Notes: generated by a model from the sequence alone, not told the origin. Numbered from the stretch's first letter, positions 28,383 to 37,704 are shown. The stretch is 64,000 nucleotides of DNA from Thalassolituus oleivorans MIL-1 (GCF_000355675.1 NC_020888.1:2436883-2500882); one strand, 5' to 3'. A program made the numbers and translations.

Positions 28383-29504
28383 ATGGCATTACGTTTTTTC
28401 ATTACCCACCAAATCGCTAAAGCGAGCAACGATCCGGCGGCGAAACTTAACTGTAGCGTGCTAGAAGGCAATGCCGACGAAGGTGCGCTAGCGCCGTATT
28501 ATCAGCAAGCGGCTTCTCAGCTGAAAGGCATACTGATGCAACGCAGCGGCAAACGCTATGGCGTATTCTCCGACGAACAGCCGACGGTGCGCGGCCTCAT
28601 CAAAGATTGGCAACGCGATGGCATGTCGTTCCAAAGCTTCTCCAAACGCCTAACCGAGCACTTAAGCTCGACTCTGGATAGCAGTGAATTTGAGATGGAA
28701 GGTTATCTTGCCTATTTTTACGAAACCTTAGCTGATCACGACAAGCTGTATGTATTTCACTTACGCCACAAAGAGAGTGTGAGCGTCGGTGCGGACATGA
28801 GCCTGACGGAAACGCGCTACATCGACTTCTCCAATACTGGCTTTGGCGTTTGTATTAACCTAACGGATTGGCAGCAAGATAGTGATAGCAAGTACATCAC
28901 CTTCTCATTTGGGCGCGGTGATAAGCCACTGCAAAATCATATGGCTGCAGGCATTGGTTTTACCGATACCCTCAACACCCAAGCCGAAACTGAAGAGTTT
29001 TTGTCGATAGTGGATCAATACAGCCAAACGCTGCCTGAAGAACAACGCTTTGAGTACAAGGCCAAAGTGGTGGACTACTGCATGGAGCATGATTTACGCG
29101 GTGAACCCGTTGTATTTGATGAGCTTGCTGATCATTTAGCCGCCGAAACCAAATCACATCCAGCGGAAGCATTTTCGCATTACATTATCGAGAAGAAAAA
29201 AGAAACGCGCCAACAACAGCGCAGTAATTCGGGCCTAAGCCCTGAGCAATTAGCCGCCCAAGGAGCGCCAATGATTGAAGTGGCCGAAGCGGTAAAAGCC
29301 GAGTTAATCCCAGATAGAAAACAATTACGTGGATTTATTCGTTACAGCGGTAAGAACAAAGATTTAAGCATTAGTTTTTCCGCTAACTTGATGGGCGAAG
29401 GCATTGAATTCGACGCACCCAATAAGCGTCTTATCGTTAACGCCATACCGGAGAGTCTGCTAAAGCAGCTTAAAGGCAAATCGAAATACGACGACGAAGG
29501 CTAG
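28383..29504 (+). CDS. ndpA: nucleoid-associated protein NdpA (YejK)
   Basis: A protein of 373 residues that matches the NdpA/YejK family of nucleoid-associated proteins. It shows an alpha/beta N-terminal half with FSDEQPTVRGLIKDW and YFYETLADHDKLYVFHL, then GRGDKPLQNHMAAGIGFTDT... in short pieces, and a C-terminal part ending IPESLLKQLKG. It binds DNA in E. coli and inhibits topoisomerase; whether it does so here is inference. I used the ATG at 28383; the frame is open to 28326, but that start has no support. Confidence 0.9.
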   Translation: MALRFFITHQIAKASNDPAAKLNCSVLEGNADEGALAPYYQQAASQLKGILMQRSGKRYGVFSDEQPTVRGLIKDWQRDGMSFQSFSKRLTEHLSSTLDSSEFEMEGYLAYFYETLADHDKLYVFHLRHKESVSVGADMSLTETRYIDFSNTGFGVCINLTDWQQDSDSKYITFSFGRGDKPLQNHMAAGIGFTDTLNTQAETEEFLSIVDQYSQTLPEEQRFEYKAKVVDYCMEHDLRGEPVVFDELADHLAAETKSHPAEAFSHYIIEKKKETRQQQRSNSGLSPEQLAAQGAPMIEVAEAVKAELIPDRKQLRGFIRYSGKNKDLSISFSANLMGEGIEFDAPNKRLIVNAIPESLLKQLKGKSKYDDEG

Positions 29505-29526
29505 CGCCTGATTTAAATGCTCATTT

Positions 29527-30903
29527 CTATGCAGATATCACCGTTGTAAACCAGTTGTTTAACACCTGTGTGATATCTGCTTCCAGTTCTTCATCATCAC
29601 TTACCGCCAAATTCTGTACCTTTTTTAACACTTGCAGCGGCTCAGAATAATCAAGTTTGGTCACCTTATCGTCACCCAGCATAAGTTGCTGCTGTGCAGC
29701 ATGGCCGCGATGAAACAAGGCATCCAACAAATGCGCCTGACGTGCAAGTAACAAGGTTATCGTTGGCTGATCAAGCCCAATGACATACTGCCCTCGATAC
29801 CTTGCTAATAGTTGCTTACCAAACCGCTTACCGGTACTCCAGGACGAACCCAAAATGGCGCCGGCAAGCGTTGCCGTACCTAAACTCAAGCCAGCGAGCA
29901 TGACGTCAACACCGACACCAATAGCAGCACCCGTTGCCGCAGCAGACGCGGTATCAATACCAAATTTTTTCAATGCCTCTGGGGCAAATAAATCCAGTGT
30001 CCAACGCCCGTCTTTAATTGGGACATTGGCGTATTGGATATCATCTGCAGAGAACTGCAGTAACTGTAAAATGCGCCCTAGCTGTTCTTTTTCTTTAACT
30101 CGCACCGTATTTTGTAGTCGAGCGGAGGCCTCAACCTCAGCATTTTTGTCTGCCGTAGTGGTATCTACAGTCACCTGAATTTTACTGACTGCCAGCATAA
30201 ATTCGCTACTGCATTGAATACATGCGTGCCTTAATGCCAACCAATCTTCTTCGCGCTGCTGGATAAAGGTTTCTAGCAGCGCATAATAGGGCTCAAGTAC
30301 GGTTTGGAACTTTCGATACAAGCGTTTTTCCGCATCAAAGCTAAATGCTACCGTGTCGAATTCGACCAAGGAATGGAAATTAAAATCGGCTAAGGTTTTA
30401 CGCCATTCAGTTTTGTGATTTCCGCTCTTTTCAATAAAATTAAGCACTGGAATAATCGGCTTTGCAGCCATGCTCAAACACCGTAACTCAAAGAGGTATT
30501 TTTCCAATACGGGTTCGCGGCAATCAATCACATATAAAATAATATCGCTGATCAAAATTTGATTAAGTACCTTCAGCTCTTGATCAAATTCCTTTTTATT
30601 AGCAGAGTCTTTTACAAAGGTAAGCAGCGTATCACGCCCCGACAAATGTGCCGATGTAAGTGCTTGCAAACGCTCAGCCAGCGCTACGGAGTCTTCTAAT
30701 CCGGGCGTATCACGCAATTCGAGAAAGGCTTTATCGCCTAGAAAAATCTGCGCCGACTCGACATGTCGTGTAGTACCAGCACGATTATCAATTTCACCAA
30801 AATCACAATTGCGCATGAGCGTACGCACTAGCGAGGTTTTACCCGTATTGGTGTGCCCAACAACGCTTAATATGATGGGTAACGAAATCTGCTTATTAGT
30901 CAT
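29527..30903 (-). CDS. Era-like GTPase with C-terminal DUF3482 domain
   Basis: A protein of 458 residues. The N-terminal third is a GTPase: P-loop GHTNTGKTSL near residue 14, switch text NRAGTTRH, and G3 DTPGLE near residue 68. The usual NKxD specificity motif is degenerate (LNFIEKSG), so nucleotide preference is open. The C-terminal DUF3482 region has a Gly/Ala-rich hydrophobic segment (AAATGAAIGVGVDVMLAGLSLGTA... in part) that could insert in membrane. The ATG at 30903 overlaps the DUF2868 gene by 8 bases. The two genes travel together in related bacteria, which suggests a membrane-bound complex. Confidence 0.85.
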   Translation of the reverse strand: MTNKQISLPIILSVVGHTNTGKTSLVRTLMRNCDFGEIDNRAGTTRHVESAQIFLGDKAFLELRDTPGLEDSVALAERLQALTSAHLSGRDTLLTFVKDSANKKEFDQELKVLNQILISDIILYVIDCREPVLEKYLFELRCLSMAAKPIIPVLNFIEKSGNHKTEWRKTLADFNFHSLVEFDTVAFSFDAEKRLYRKFQTVLEPYYALLETFIQQREEDWLALRHACIQCSSEFMLAVSKIQVTVDTTTADKNAEVEASARLQNTVRVKEKEQLGRILQLLQFSADDIQYANVPIKDGRWTLDLFAPEALKKFGIDTASAAATGAAIGVGVDVMLAGLSLGTATLAGAILGSSWSTGKRFGKQLLARYRGQYVIGLDQPTITLLLARQAHLLDALFHRGHAAQQQLMLGDDKVTKLDYSEPLQVLKKVQNLAVSDDEELEADITQVLNNWFTTVISA

Positions 30904-32275
30904 GAGCGTCATCCGTACTTTGCAATAACACACAGTGTTGAGGCTGAATACTCAACATCTGCGCCTGCTCTTGCCATTGTGCATAAGTATTTTCACTAGC
31001 AATCCGCATTGCCCCATCCTCAATACACCCGAGCCAATATTTCTTACCTTTCGGCATCAGGCTCTGCAACAACCGCAATGTCCCACGGTCGGGTGGCTTA
31101 TTAGCATTGACCAAAAACACCACGCTAACCACGCTATTTTTAATAAACGCCAATGCTTGGTCAGTTGTATCTTTATTAACCACATTAACCATTACTGGAG
31201 TAGTCAACTGAGATGAAACTCGGGTAACCAGTAAGTTAGGGAGTTCAACACCTAAGTACAGCGCTTCGCTAGGTAACGCTTGAAGACTTTGCTTCGTCTT
31301 CTGCAATGACTGATGAGGTTGCCCACGACTGTCGGCATCTAATATATGACCTTGGCTACTCAGCGGCTGCCATTCACGTTTCAGCGCAAGATAATAAGGA
31401 TCTTGATAATTCAGAGAAAACCGACGCAATTGAAAGGCGTCGAGTATGCGACACATAACCCATGCCGCTAGCCGAGGAAATAAACCGTAAAATAGCAAAC
31501 ATCCCAACAAAAAATAGGCCCATGAAGAACGCAAGGTTGAACTCATTTCATTTAGCCCTTGCTGACTGGCAATAACCTCATCAACCGAGGGGGTCGGCCA
31601 GTGAATAACATCCATAGGAAAGCTTAAATAAGCGGTTAACTGCTGGAACGCTGCTTGGTCTAATATGGTTGACCCCCAAATAAAATCGTATTGGCGCGTC
31701 ATCAATACCAACAATAAGGCGATAAAACCGCCCGCTAAATAGCCTAACCAAACGCTGTGCACGACCCGCCCTATAAACCACTTGCCTTGCGGATTGGACA
31801 GTTGAATATGCAACCAAGTTTTGCTCGCATATTGCGAATAATGCTCCTTTGCCGCCAGCTTTATAGTCCAGTTCAAACACGGCATAAATATCGACACCAG
31901 CGGACTGCTTGCCGGTGTACGTAATACAAAAGTGAACAGCAACCAAAGCACAAACGACAACAGATTAAAGCCTAACAAAACCATCAACACCCAAAACACA
32001 TTCAAAGTGCCAGCACCGCTAACAGCTTGAACAACAGCGAACATACCCGCTAGACCAGCCAGCAAACAACTACCCAACAATAAGGTTCGAAACCAATGCT
32101 GCGCTTGGTCAAGCGCACTCTCGAATTCAGGTTGTAACTTACTCTGTGAAACTCGCTGACGTAGAAATGCCTCAAAACTTGAGGCCGGCTGGGAACGTAT
32201 GGTCAATGCTTGACTCTGTTGCTCGATAGACCGTAACTGCTCAATCTCTATTTTCTCACGGTAATCCAGTGACAC
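30896..32275 (-). CDS. DUF2868 family membrane protein
   Basis: A protein of about 459 residues. Four hydrophobic segments are visible near residues 65-90, 93-120, 175-200 and 255-280 (LLLGSCLLAGLAGMFAVV, VFWVLMVLLGFNLLSFVLW, HSVWLGYLAGGFIALLLVLM, WAYFLLGCLLFYGLFPRLAAW). The C-terminal 170 residues are soluble and end in QPQHCVLLQSTDDAHD. I start at GTG 32275, which has GGTGG 6 bases upstream; TTG at 32299 would add eight residues. It is first in a two-gene unit with the DUF3482 GTPase. Function unknown. Confidence 0.8.
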   Translation of the reverse strand: MSLDYREKIEIEQLRSIEQQSQALTIRSQPASSFEAFLRQRVSQSKLQPEFESALDQAQHWFRTLLLGSCLLAGLAGMFAVVQAVSGAGTLNVFWVLMVLLGFNLLSFVLWLLFTFVLRTPASSPLVSIFMPCLNWTIKLAAKEHYSQYASKTWLHIQLSNPQGKWFIGRVVHSVWLGYLAGGFIALLLVLMTRQYDFIWGSTILDQAAFQQLTAYLSFPMDVIHWPTPSVDEVIASQQGLNEMSSTLRSSWAYFLLGCLLFYGLFPRLAAWVMCRILDAFQLRRFSLNYQDPYYLALKREWQPLSSQGHILDADSRGQPHQSLQKTKQSLQALPSEALYLGVELPNLLVTRVSSQLTTPVMVNVVNKDTTDQALAFIKNSVVSVVFLVNANKPPDRGTLRLLQSLMPKGKKYWLGCIEDGAMRIASENTYAQWQEQAQMLSIQPQHCVLLQSTDDAHD

Positions 32276-32384
32276 CCTTATCCACCCGCTGCGAACCAAT
32301 GACTCGAAAGCTTAGCATTACGACTGGTTAATAAATAGCGGTTACGCCAAGCTCAGCCGTGCTCAGAATGACCAACGAACAAGT

Positions 32385-32410
32385 ATAAAAAAACCCGCTT
32401 TCGCGGGTTT
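32385..32410 (-). terminator. terminator after the lipoprotein gene
   Basis: AAACCCGC (32391-32398) and its complement (32403-32410) flank the loop TTTC. T runs are found on both sides, so it can work on either strand. On the minus strand it ends the transcript of the gene that stops at 32454 and shields the DUF2868 unit. Confidence 0.9.
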
Positions 32411-32453
32411 TTATTATTTGCTAATCAACAGCAAATTAATATTTCACTTAATA

Positions 32454-33569
32454 TCAAGGAGCAACGGGGTTAATAACCACAGAAGCAGCACCATGCATAA
32501 AGTCACCATCGTGTGGCCACAAGAATGCAGTAAACGGCGTTAACGCTAATGGATTAATCACATAGTCGTTATTCACTACTTCGTAATTAACATCAAAGGC
32601 AACGGTCGTCGCATCGTTTGAAATCGCCTCGGTCCAGTTCGCAGCTGCATTGCAATCTGGCTCAGTGTCATTGCAGGTATTAATGTACAAAGTCGTTACC
32701 GCGGCGGTATTAATCGTCGCACCTAACGTATTGGTAATCACACCATCAATGTTTTGATCAAAACGATAGTACTGAAGCTGCTGATTGCTGGCGTTGTAAA
32801 AGGTGTATTCGCTTTGATCCACCTGCCAAACATCATTCGGTTGCTCAGTCGTTTTCGTTGCCGTTTGCACACCAATACACTGCGCGATAGCCGACGTTTG
32901 CTCACCTGCCGTACCCAAATTGGTGTAATCCAAGTTGTAGGTGTAGGTTAATTCCGGAGCCGCGGAGAAATCAGTGCTGTCGCTGACTTTTACGCCTTCA
33001 ATCGCTAAGGTTAAGTTCTCGCCTACTGGAGTGGTAATCGCACTGCCGTTCACGGTGAGTGTTTGGAAATCGCTGCTATAAGCAACGGTGAAATTCGTAT
33101 CTGTGGTGTAAGACACACCAGAAGAATCAGCCGCTGTCGTTTCACTTAGAGTGGCGGTATAGCCATCAGCGGTAGCAGTTAACGTATACGCATCACGCCA
33201 GCCGCTCTCACAACGAGTAACAGTATAAATACCATCAGCATTGGCACTGATAGCGACTAGCTCGCGGCTAGTACTGGTAAAATTAAACGGGTTCATGCTG
33301 TCGGCATCGTTTGGTAGCGTTGAGTTTTCAGTCGCTATCAACATCCAGATGCCTTCTGGAGAGGTGGTGCTTAACGCAGAGTTCGCAGCCGGTAAGCCTG
33401 ACAAATCAACTGGCGCTGGATCAACCGGATCTGGATCGACTGGATCCGTTGTTGGATCATCAGTACCGATTTCGTCGATAACCTCATCACCCCAATTACA
33501 CGCCGTTAAACTCAGTGCCATTGCCATCGCAACCGCGCCATGCCCCAAAACTTTCGTGAGAGTTGTCAT
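32454..33569 (-). CDS. lipoprotein of unknown function
   Basis: A protein of 371 residues with signal peptide and lipobox SLTAC, cysteine near residue 24. A linker of Asp-Pro-Val repeats (DPTTDPVDPDPVDPAPVD) follows. The rest is Thr/Asn/Asp-rich and beta-strand-like with few basic residues, as in extracellular or outer-membrane-anchored proteins of marine bacteria. Cysteine pairs CESGWRD, CIGVQ and CNDTEPDC suggest disulfides. I recognise no domain. It is a single gene with its own terminator 44 bases downstream. Confidence 0.75.
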   Translation of the reverse strand: MTTLTKVLGHGAVAMAMALSLTACNWGDEVIDEIGTDDPTTDPVDPDPVDPAPVDLSGLPAANSALSTTSPEGIWMLIATENSTLPNDADSMNPFNFTSTSRELVAISANADGIYTVTRCESGWRDAYTLTATADGYTATLSETTAADSSGVSYTTDTNFTVAYSSDFQTLTVNGSAITTPVGENLTLAIEGVKVSDSTDFSAAPELTYTYNLDYTNLGTAGEQTSAIAQCIGVQTATKTTEQPNDVWQVDQSEYTFYNASNQQLQYYRFDQNIDGVITNTLGATINTAAVTTLYINTCNDTEPDCNAAANWTEAISNDATTVAFDVNYEVVNNDYVINPLALTPFTAFLWPHDGDFMHGAASVVINPVAP

Positions 33570-33788
33570 TGTTATAATCCTTTGCCAAAAAGTTATGCCG
33601 CCGCGAGGAATGCCTCATCAACGCAAACAGTCCTACATCCTACCAGTGATAAGAACCTAGCTTTGAGGTTAGGTTCGGACAGTTACGGGGAAACACACGG
33701 AATAGTAGACCCACAGAAACATCGAGGGGTCATATTGTCGAATTCTGGCAGAAAATGCCCAACATTCTATTTAGATAACTGCACGGGT

Positions 33789-34055
33789 CTACTGCAGCTC
33801 ATCATTGATAAAGGCATCAAGAATCGCCATCAATTGCTCTTCGTCTGGCGATGGCGTTGCGATACTTGCTAACACGGTTAGCTTGGCCTGCGCCGCGGCT
33901 TTCACTAAACTCAATTCTGCGCTATCGAGATCGTGAATCAAGGCCTGCCACGTATCAATTTGCAGATCGGCAGTGTCATCTGGATTCAGGCCATCATCCG
34001 GCTCAATCGTAATATGGCAGAGTAAATCCATTAATAACGACGCAAGTTTACTCAT
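33789..34055 (-). CDS. small acidic hypothetical protein downstream of tcdA
   Basis: A protein of 88 residues, helical and acidic, with no cysteines beyond one and no membrane span. It starts MSKLASLLMDLLCHITIEPDD and ends LMAILDAFINDELQ. Its ATG overlaps the tcdA stop (ATGA), so it is made from the tcdA message. I cannot name a family. Coding is supported by the overlap and by the clean frame. Confidence 0.6.
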   Translation of the reverse strand: MSKLASLLMDLLCHITIEPDDGLNPDDTADLQIDTWQALIHDLDSAELSLVKAAAQAKLTVLASIATPSPDEEQLMAILDAFINDELQ

Positions 34056-34846
34056 GCCTTTTTCCCCGCATCTTCTGCAATACGCTTAACCACACGCGAC
34101 GCAGCCACAAAGCCAAATGTACCGGTTACCATGGTGGCCGCACCAAAACCGCTGGCGCAATCTAAGCGTGTGCTGTCGCCATCAAAACGCTTGGTCTGAC
34201 ACACAGTGCCATCCGCCTGTGGATATTGCAGCTGTTCCGTCGAGAATACACACGGAATCGAATAATTACGTGATGGATTACGCGAAAAATTGTATTCGCG
34301 GCGTAATAACGACCGCACTTTGCGCGCTAATGGATCATTGAAGGTTTTATTTAAATCACCGATTTGAATTTGCGTAGGATCGGTTTGCCCACCTGCTGCA
34401 CCGGTAGTCACAATACGAATTTTACGACGCTTACAAAAAGCGATCAGCGCCGCTTTATTCTTCACGCTGTCGATGCAATCCACTACATAGTCCATATCCG
34501 TGCTGATCATTTCTTCCAAATTTGCAGCTGTTACAAACGCCATACGCGCTTCAACTTGGCATTCAGGATTGATCAAACGAATACGCTCGGCCACAGCCTC
34601 GACCTTCAACTGCCCTACCGTGCCCTTCATCGCATGAATCTGACGATTGGTATTGGTCACACAGATATCATCCATATCGATCAAGGTAATGCGACCAATA
34701 CCCGAACGTGCCAAAGCCTCCGCCGCCCAAGACCCTACACCACCAATACCAATCACGCATACATGCGCAGCGTGCAAACGCTGCAAACCAGCGGTGCCAT
34801 ACAAGCGACCAATACCACCAAAACGATCGAGATAATCAGGTGTCAC
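34052..34846 (-). CDS. tcdA: tRNA threonylcarbamoyladenosine dehydratase
   Basis: E1-like enzyme that uses ATP to cyclise t6A37 in tRNA to ct6A. It has 264 residues. The nucleotide-binding motif VIGIGGVGSWAAEALARSGI is near residue 31, and LIDMDDICVTNTNRQ near residue 56 contains the Asn and Arg used for adenylation. C-terminal text RVVKRIAEDAGKKA is typical. Start is GTG at 34846 with AGGA about 8 bases upstream. Usual partners CsdA and CsdE are not visible here. Confidence 0.94.
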   Translation of the reverse strand: MTPDYLDRFGGIGRLYGTAGLQRLHAAHVCVIGIGGVGSWAAEALARSGIGRITLIDMDDICVTNTNRQIHAMKGTVGQLKVEAVAERIRLINPECQVEARMAFVTAANLEEMISTDMDYVVDCIDSVKNKAALIAFCKRRKIRIVTTGAAGGQTDPTQIQIGDLNKTFNDPLARKVRSLLRREYNFSRNPSRNYSIPCVFSTEQLQYPQADGTVCQTKRFDGDSTRLDCASGFGAATMVTGTFGFVAASRVVKRIAEDAGKKA

Positions 34847-35105
34847 GCGGATTCCTATTGAGTTTGGGATGAAAACAATAGGCTGATTATATAGGCCAAC
34901 GGCTTTCGGGGCATGGATTTATTGAGCAACACGAGTCTCTTGCGAGCGAATCACCTCTGCAGTAGTGGATCTAGCATAATGAGCATAAGAGTGTGTAAGC
35001 GCGGATCTTATCCGCGATTGGCGATGATGAGCAAAAACATTGCTCAAAATGCTAAAACCTGCAATATAGACGTTCGCGATAACGCAGATAAACCGAGAGG
35101 TAACG
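34847..35105. other. intergenic region with two hairpins upstream of the DUF2164 gene
   Basis: Gap between divergent tcdA and the DUF2164 gene. It has an inverted repeat CGCGGAT (35000-35006)/ATCCGCG (35010-35016) with a 3-base loop, and a second, GAGCA...TGCTC, at about 35030-35046. Promoters for both genes should lie here but I cannot place them firmly. A 68-codon frame at 34913-35119 has no ribosome binding site and is not called. Confidence 0.4.
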
Positions 35106-35351
35106 ATGGCCGATATTAAATTATCTACGGAAGAGAAAGATCGAGTGATCCACAAAGTAAAAAACTATTTCGAAGCCGAATTTCATCAAGATATCGGTGG
35201 ATTTGAAGCTGAATTTTTAATCGACTTTTTCGCTAAAGAAATCGGAGCCTACTTTTACAACCAAGGCCTATCTGATGCACAGACGCTGTTTTCTGAAAAA
35301 GCCGACGAATTGAGCTATCTGATTCAAGAGCTAGAAAAACCAACAATGTGA
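35106..35351 (+). CDS. DUF2164 family protein
   Basis: An acidic protein of 81 residues that fits DUF2164: IKLSTEEKDRVIHKVKNYF at the start, IGGFEAEFLIDFFAKEIGAY in the middle, and LSYLIQELEKP near the end. Small helical protein without known role. A good ribosome binding site, GAGAGGTAAC, precedes the ATG. It converges on the sufR gene. Confidence 0.85.
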   Translation: MADIKLSTEEKDRVIHKVKNYFEAEFHQDIGGFEAEFLIDFFAKEIGAYFYNQGLSDAQTLFSEKADELSYLIQELEKPTM

Positions 35352-35471
35352 ATAAGCTGGGTGAATAATTCTGACCAAGATCACCTAGCAAGTTCGTAAC
35401 TCCGAACAAAAAACGTTGGTTGCGTCGCTCCTACCAAATACGTCGGCAACAGCATTTAAAAAGATACTCCT

Positions 35472-35939
35472 TCACAAATTCAGCAACTGTATCCGCGGCG
35501 ATTGCTGCACTAACTCCCGATACAACCTGTCTTGCACTTGTGGGTTGCGCAAGTCTTCTAACGTTACCCGCGATAGTACTTGCATCAAAAGTTGATTGAT
35601 CCCACCCCAGTTACTGGCGAGCGAGCAGTTTTCGGTAATATCACAGTGATGGTCGTCAGTGCTGCATTCAGTCAGAGCTACTGGGCCTTCGAAGGCCTCT
35701 ACAACATCTAGTACGCTAATCTGCAATGGCGAACGAGCTAGACGATAGCCTCCATGAGCACCGCGACGGGTAATCACTAGGCCGGCATCGGCCAGTGCTT
35801 TCATCACTTTGCGTACCGTTGCGGTAGCCAAACCAGTAGCAAGACCTATGTCGTCGGTCGATTGCTGCAACGAGGCCGACTGGGCAAGGTGGTTAAGTAC
35901 CACGATCCCGTAATCTGTCAGTTTGCTGATCTTCAGCAT
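35472..35939 (-). CDS. sufR: Rrf2-family regulator of the SUF operon
   Basis: DNA-binding regulator of 155 residues in the IscR/Rrf2 family, of the type that sits before sufBCDS in gammaproteobacteria. The winged helix is at residues 1-80 (LKISKLTDYGIVVLNHLA, TATVRKVMKALADAGLV, RRGAHGGYRLAR). The three cluster-binding cysteines lie in TECSTDDHHCDITENCS, so a [2Fe-2S] sensor is likely. It diverges from sufB; the inverted repeats at 36075-36122 are its probable operators. The ribosome binding site GAGGTGGGATT is good. The name sufR here means the SUF-linked Rrf2 type, not the cyanobacterial SufR. Confidence 0.88.
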   Translation of the reverse strand: MLKISKLTDYGIVVLNHLAQSASLQQSTDDIGLATGLATATVRKVMKALADAGLVITRRGAHGGYRLARSPLQISVLDVVEAFEGPVALTECSTDDHHCDITENCSLASNWGGINQLLMQVLSRVTLEDLRNPQVQDRLYRELVQQSPRIQLLNL

Positions 35940-36074
35940 AATCCCACCTCTTTAACGCCTTATTTTGCTTGTATGAACCATCTGACAGGTCGATTTTGCG
36001 AGACTTTGAGAACAAATACCCCAGTAGATTGGTCAGAATTCATTCTCTTTGATAGAATCACCATAAATCAAATC

Positions 36075-36089
36075 ATACCAAGTTGGTAT
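36075..36089. promoter_or_regulatory. palindrome over the likely -35 of the suf operon
   Basis: ATACCAA and TTGGTAT are exact complements around a single G. The right arm contains TTGGTA, a fair -35 element with 18 bases to TAAAAT at 36107-36112. It lies in the sufR-sufB gap and may be a second binding site for the regulator. Confidence 0.55.
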
Positions 36090-36097
36090 TGATTGTG

Positions 36098-36122
36098 ATA
36101 CCCGAGTAAAATACTCCGATAC
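36098..36122. promoter_or_regulatory. IscR type-1-like operator over the likely -10 of the suf operon
   Basis: The 25 bases are ATACCC, GAGTA, AAA, TACTC, CGATAC in order. This is the ATA(S)YYGACT-N5-AGTCRRSTAT layout known for IscR type 1 sites, with GAGT/ACTC in place of GACT/AGTC. It covers the TAAAAT that could be the -10 element. An Rrf2 regulator bound here would block sufB transcription. Confidence 0.6.
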
Positions 36123-36261
36123 AGCGTTGAGATTTGGTAGAATGTTGCGCATTAGAACGCACATCCAAAACAGCGCCACGAGCATGGTTCTTAGATCGTC
36201 TTTGCAAAACCCGCAGACACGCTAGGGGCATTCATGAGCCAGACACCCAAGAGAGATCGCC

Positions 36262-37704
36262 ATGAGTAGTAACGCCGAAATCGAACGCCGCATGGGCGGG
36301 GAATACAAAGCCGGATTTATCAGTGACATTCAGTCAGAAACCCTAGCTGCGGGTCTGAGCGAAGATACTGTCCGTTTTATTTCGACCAAAAAAGGCGAGC
36401 CTGAGTGGTTGCTGGAATGGCGCTTAAAGGCGTATCACCAGTGGTTAGAGATGAAAGAGCCTGAATGGGCGCACGTTCATTTCCCTAAGATCGATTATCA
36501 GGAAGTGTCTTACTACTCCGCACCAAAGAGCATGGAAGACCGACCTAAGAGCTTGGATGAGATTGATCCTGAGCTATTAGCGGTTTACGACAAGCTCGGT
36601 ATTCCTTTGCAAGAGCAAATGGCGCTGGCGGGTATTGCTGTCGATGCCGTATTCGATTCGGTATCGCTGGGTACAACGTTCAAAGCTAAGTTAGAAGAAG
36701 CTGGCGTGATCTTTATGCCAATTTCAGAAGCTGTACATAAGCACCCAGAGCTAGTCAAAAAATACATGGGCAGTGTCGTGCCGCAACGCGATAACTATTT
36801 TGCCGCGTTAAATAGCGCAGTATTTAGCGATGGATCGTTCGTATATATTCCTAAAGGTGTGCGTTGCCCAATGGAACTATCGACTTACTTCCGTATAAAC
36901 GAAGCTAAAACGGGTCAGTTCGAACGTACTTTGATTATTGCCGATGAAGGTTCTTATGTGAGCTACCTAGAAGGCTGCACGGCACCCATGCGCGATGAAA
37001 ATCAGTTGCACGCCGCCGTGGTTGAATTGATTGTGCTAGATAATGCTGAAATCAAATACAGCACAGTACAAAACTGGTATCCAGGTGATGCCGAAGGTAA
37101 AGGCGGCATCTACAACTTCGTGACTAAACGTGCGGTTGCCCACACCAACGCTAAAGTCAGTTGGACTCAAGTAGAAACAGGATCTGCTGTTACATGGAAA
37201 TACCCAAGCTGTGTATTAAAAGGCGATAACTCAATCGGTGAATTTTATTCGGTAGCGTTAACCAACAATTATCAGCAAGCCGACACGGGCACTAAGATGA
37301 TTCACTTGGGTAAAAATACGCGCTCGACCATTATCTCGAAAGGTATTTCAGCGGGTAAAAGCTCTAACGCCTATCGCGGCTTAGTACGCATGAACCCAAC
37401 AGCCGAAGGTGCTCGCAACTATACCCAATGTGACTCGCTATTAATTGGTGATAAATGTGGGGCACATACCTTCCCTTACATCGAGAGTAAGCACCCTTCT
37501 GCCATCATTGAGCATGAAGCGACGACCTCTACGGTAAGTGATGACCAACTATTTTTGTGTCAACAACGTGGTATCGACACTGAGAAAGCCGTTTCTATGA
37601 TTGTTAATGGCTTTTGCAAGGAAGTGTTTAAAGAGTTGCCGATGGAGTTTGCCGTTGAAGCGGGCAAGCTGTTAGAGATATCGCTTGAAGGTTCGGTCGG
37701 TTAA
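36262..37704 (+). CDS. sufB: Fe-S cluster assembly protein SufB
   Basis: Scaffold subunit of the SufBC2D complex that builds [4Fe-4S] clusters. It has 480 residues, normal length. Conserved text: [30 protein letters not shown]... in part, YLEGCTAP near residue 237, which keeps a conserved Cys, and [20 protein letters not shown] near residue 388 with a second conserved Cys in DKCGAHT. First gene of the operon, with GAGAG before the ATG. The 5' leader is about 140 bases long if the promoter at 36083-36112 is right. Confidence 0.98.
   Translation: MSSNAEIERRMGGEYKAGFISDIQSETLAAGLSEDTVRFISTKKGEPEWLLEWRLKAYHQWLEMKEPEWAHVHFPKIDYQEVSYYSAPKSMEDRPKSLDEIDPELLAVYDKLGIPLQEQMALAGIAVDAVFDSVSLGTTFKAKLEEAGVIFMPISEAVHKHPELVKKYMGSVVPQRDNYFAALNSAVFSDGSFVYIPKGVRCPMELSTYFRINEAKTGQFERTLIIADEGSYVSYLEGCTAPMRDENQLHAAVVELIVLDNAEIKYSTVQNWYPGDAEGKGGIYNFVTKRAVAHTNAKVSWTQVETGSAVTWKYPSCVLKGDNSIGEFYSVALTNNYQQADTGTKMIHLGKNTRSTIISKGISAGKSSNAYRGLVRMNPTAEGARNYTQCDSLLIGDKCGAHTFPYIESKHPSAIIEHEATTSTVSDDQLFLCQQRGIDTEKAVSMIVNGFCKEVFKELPMEFAVEAGKLLEISLEGSVG

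Noticed and set aside
29780-30178. 132-codon plus frame opposite the DUF3482 GTPase
   Set aside because: Shadow of a conserved coding sequence, Pro/Ser/Ala-rich translation only.
33241-33872. Two plus-strand frames opposite the lipoprotein gene and its upstream gap
   Set aside because: One is a mirror of the DPV-linker coding region; the other starts inside it and continues into the opposing small gene. Neither has a start signal.
34913-35119. 68-codon frame upstream of the DUF2164 gene
   Set aside because: It has no ribosome binding site, overlaps the well-supported DUF2164 start and spans two hairpins; it has no protein-like pattern.
35940-36261. Riboswitch in the sufB leader
   Set aside because: The inverted repeats lie over the likely promoter rather than in the transcript, and I see no known riboswitch core in the remaining leader.
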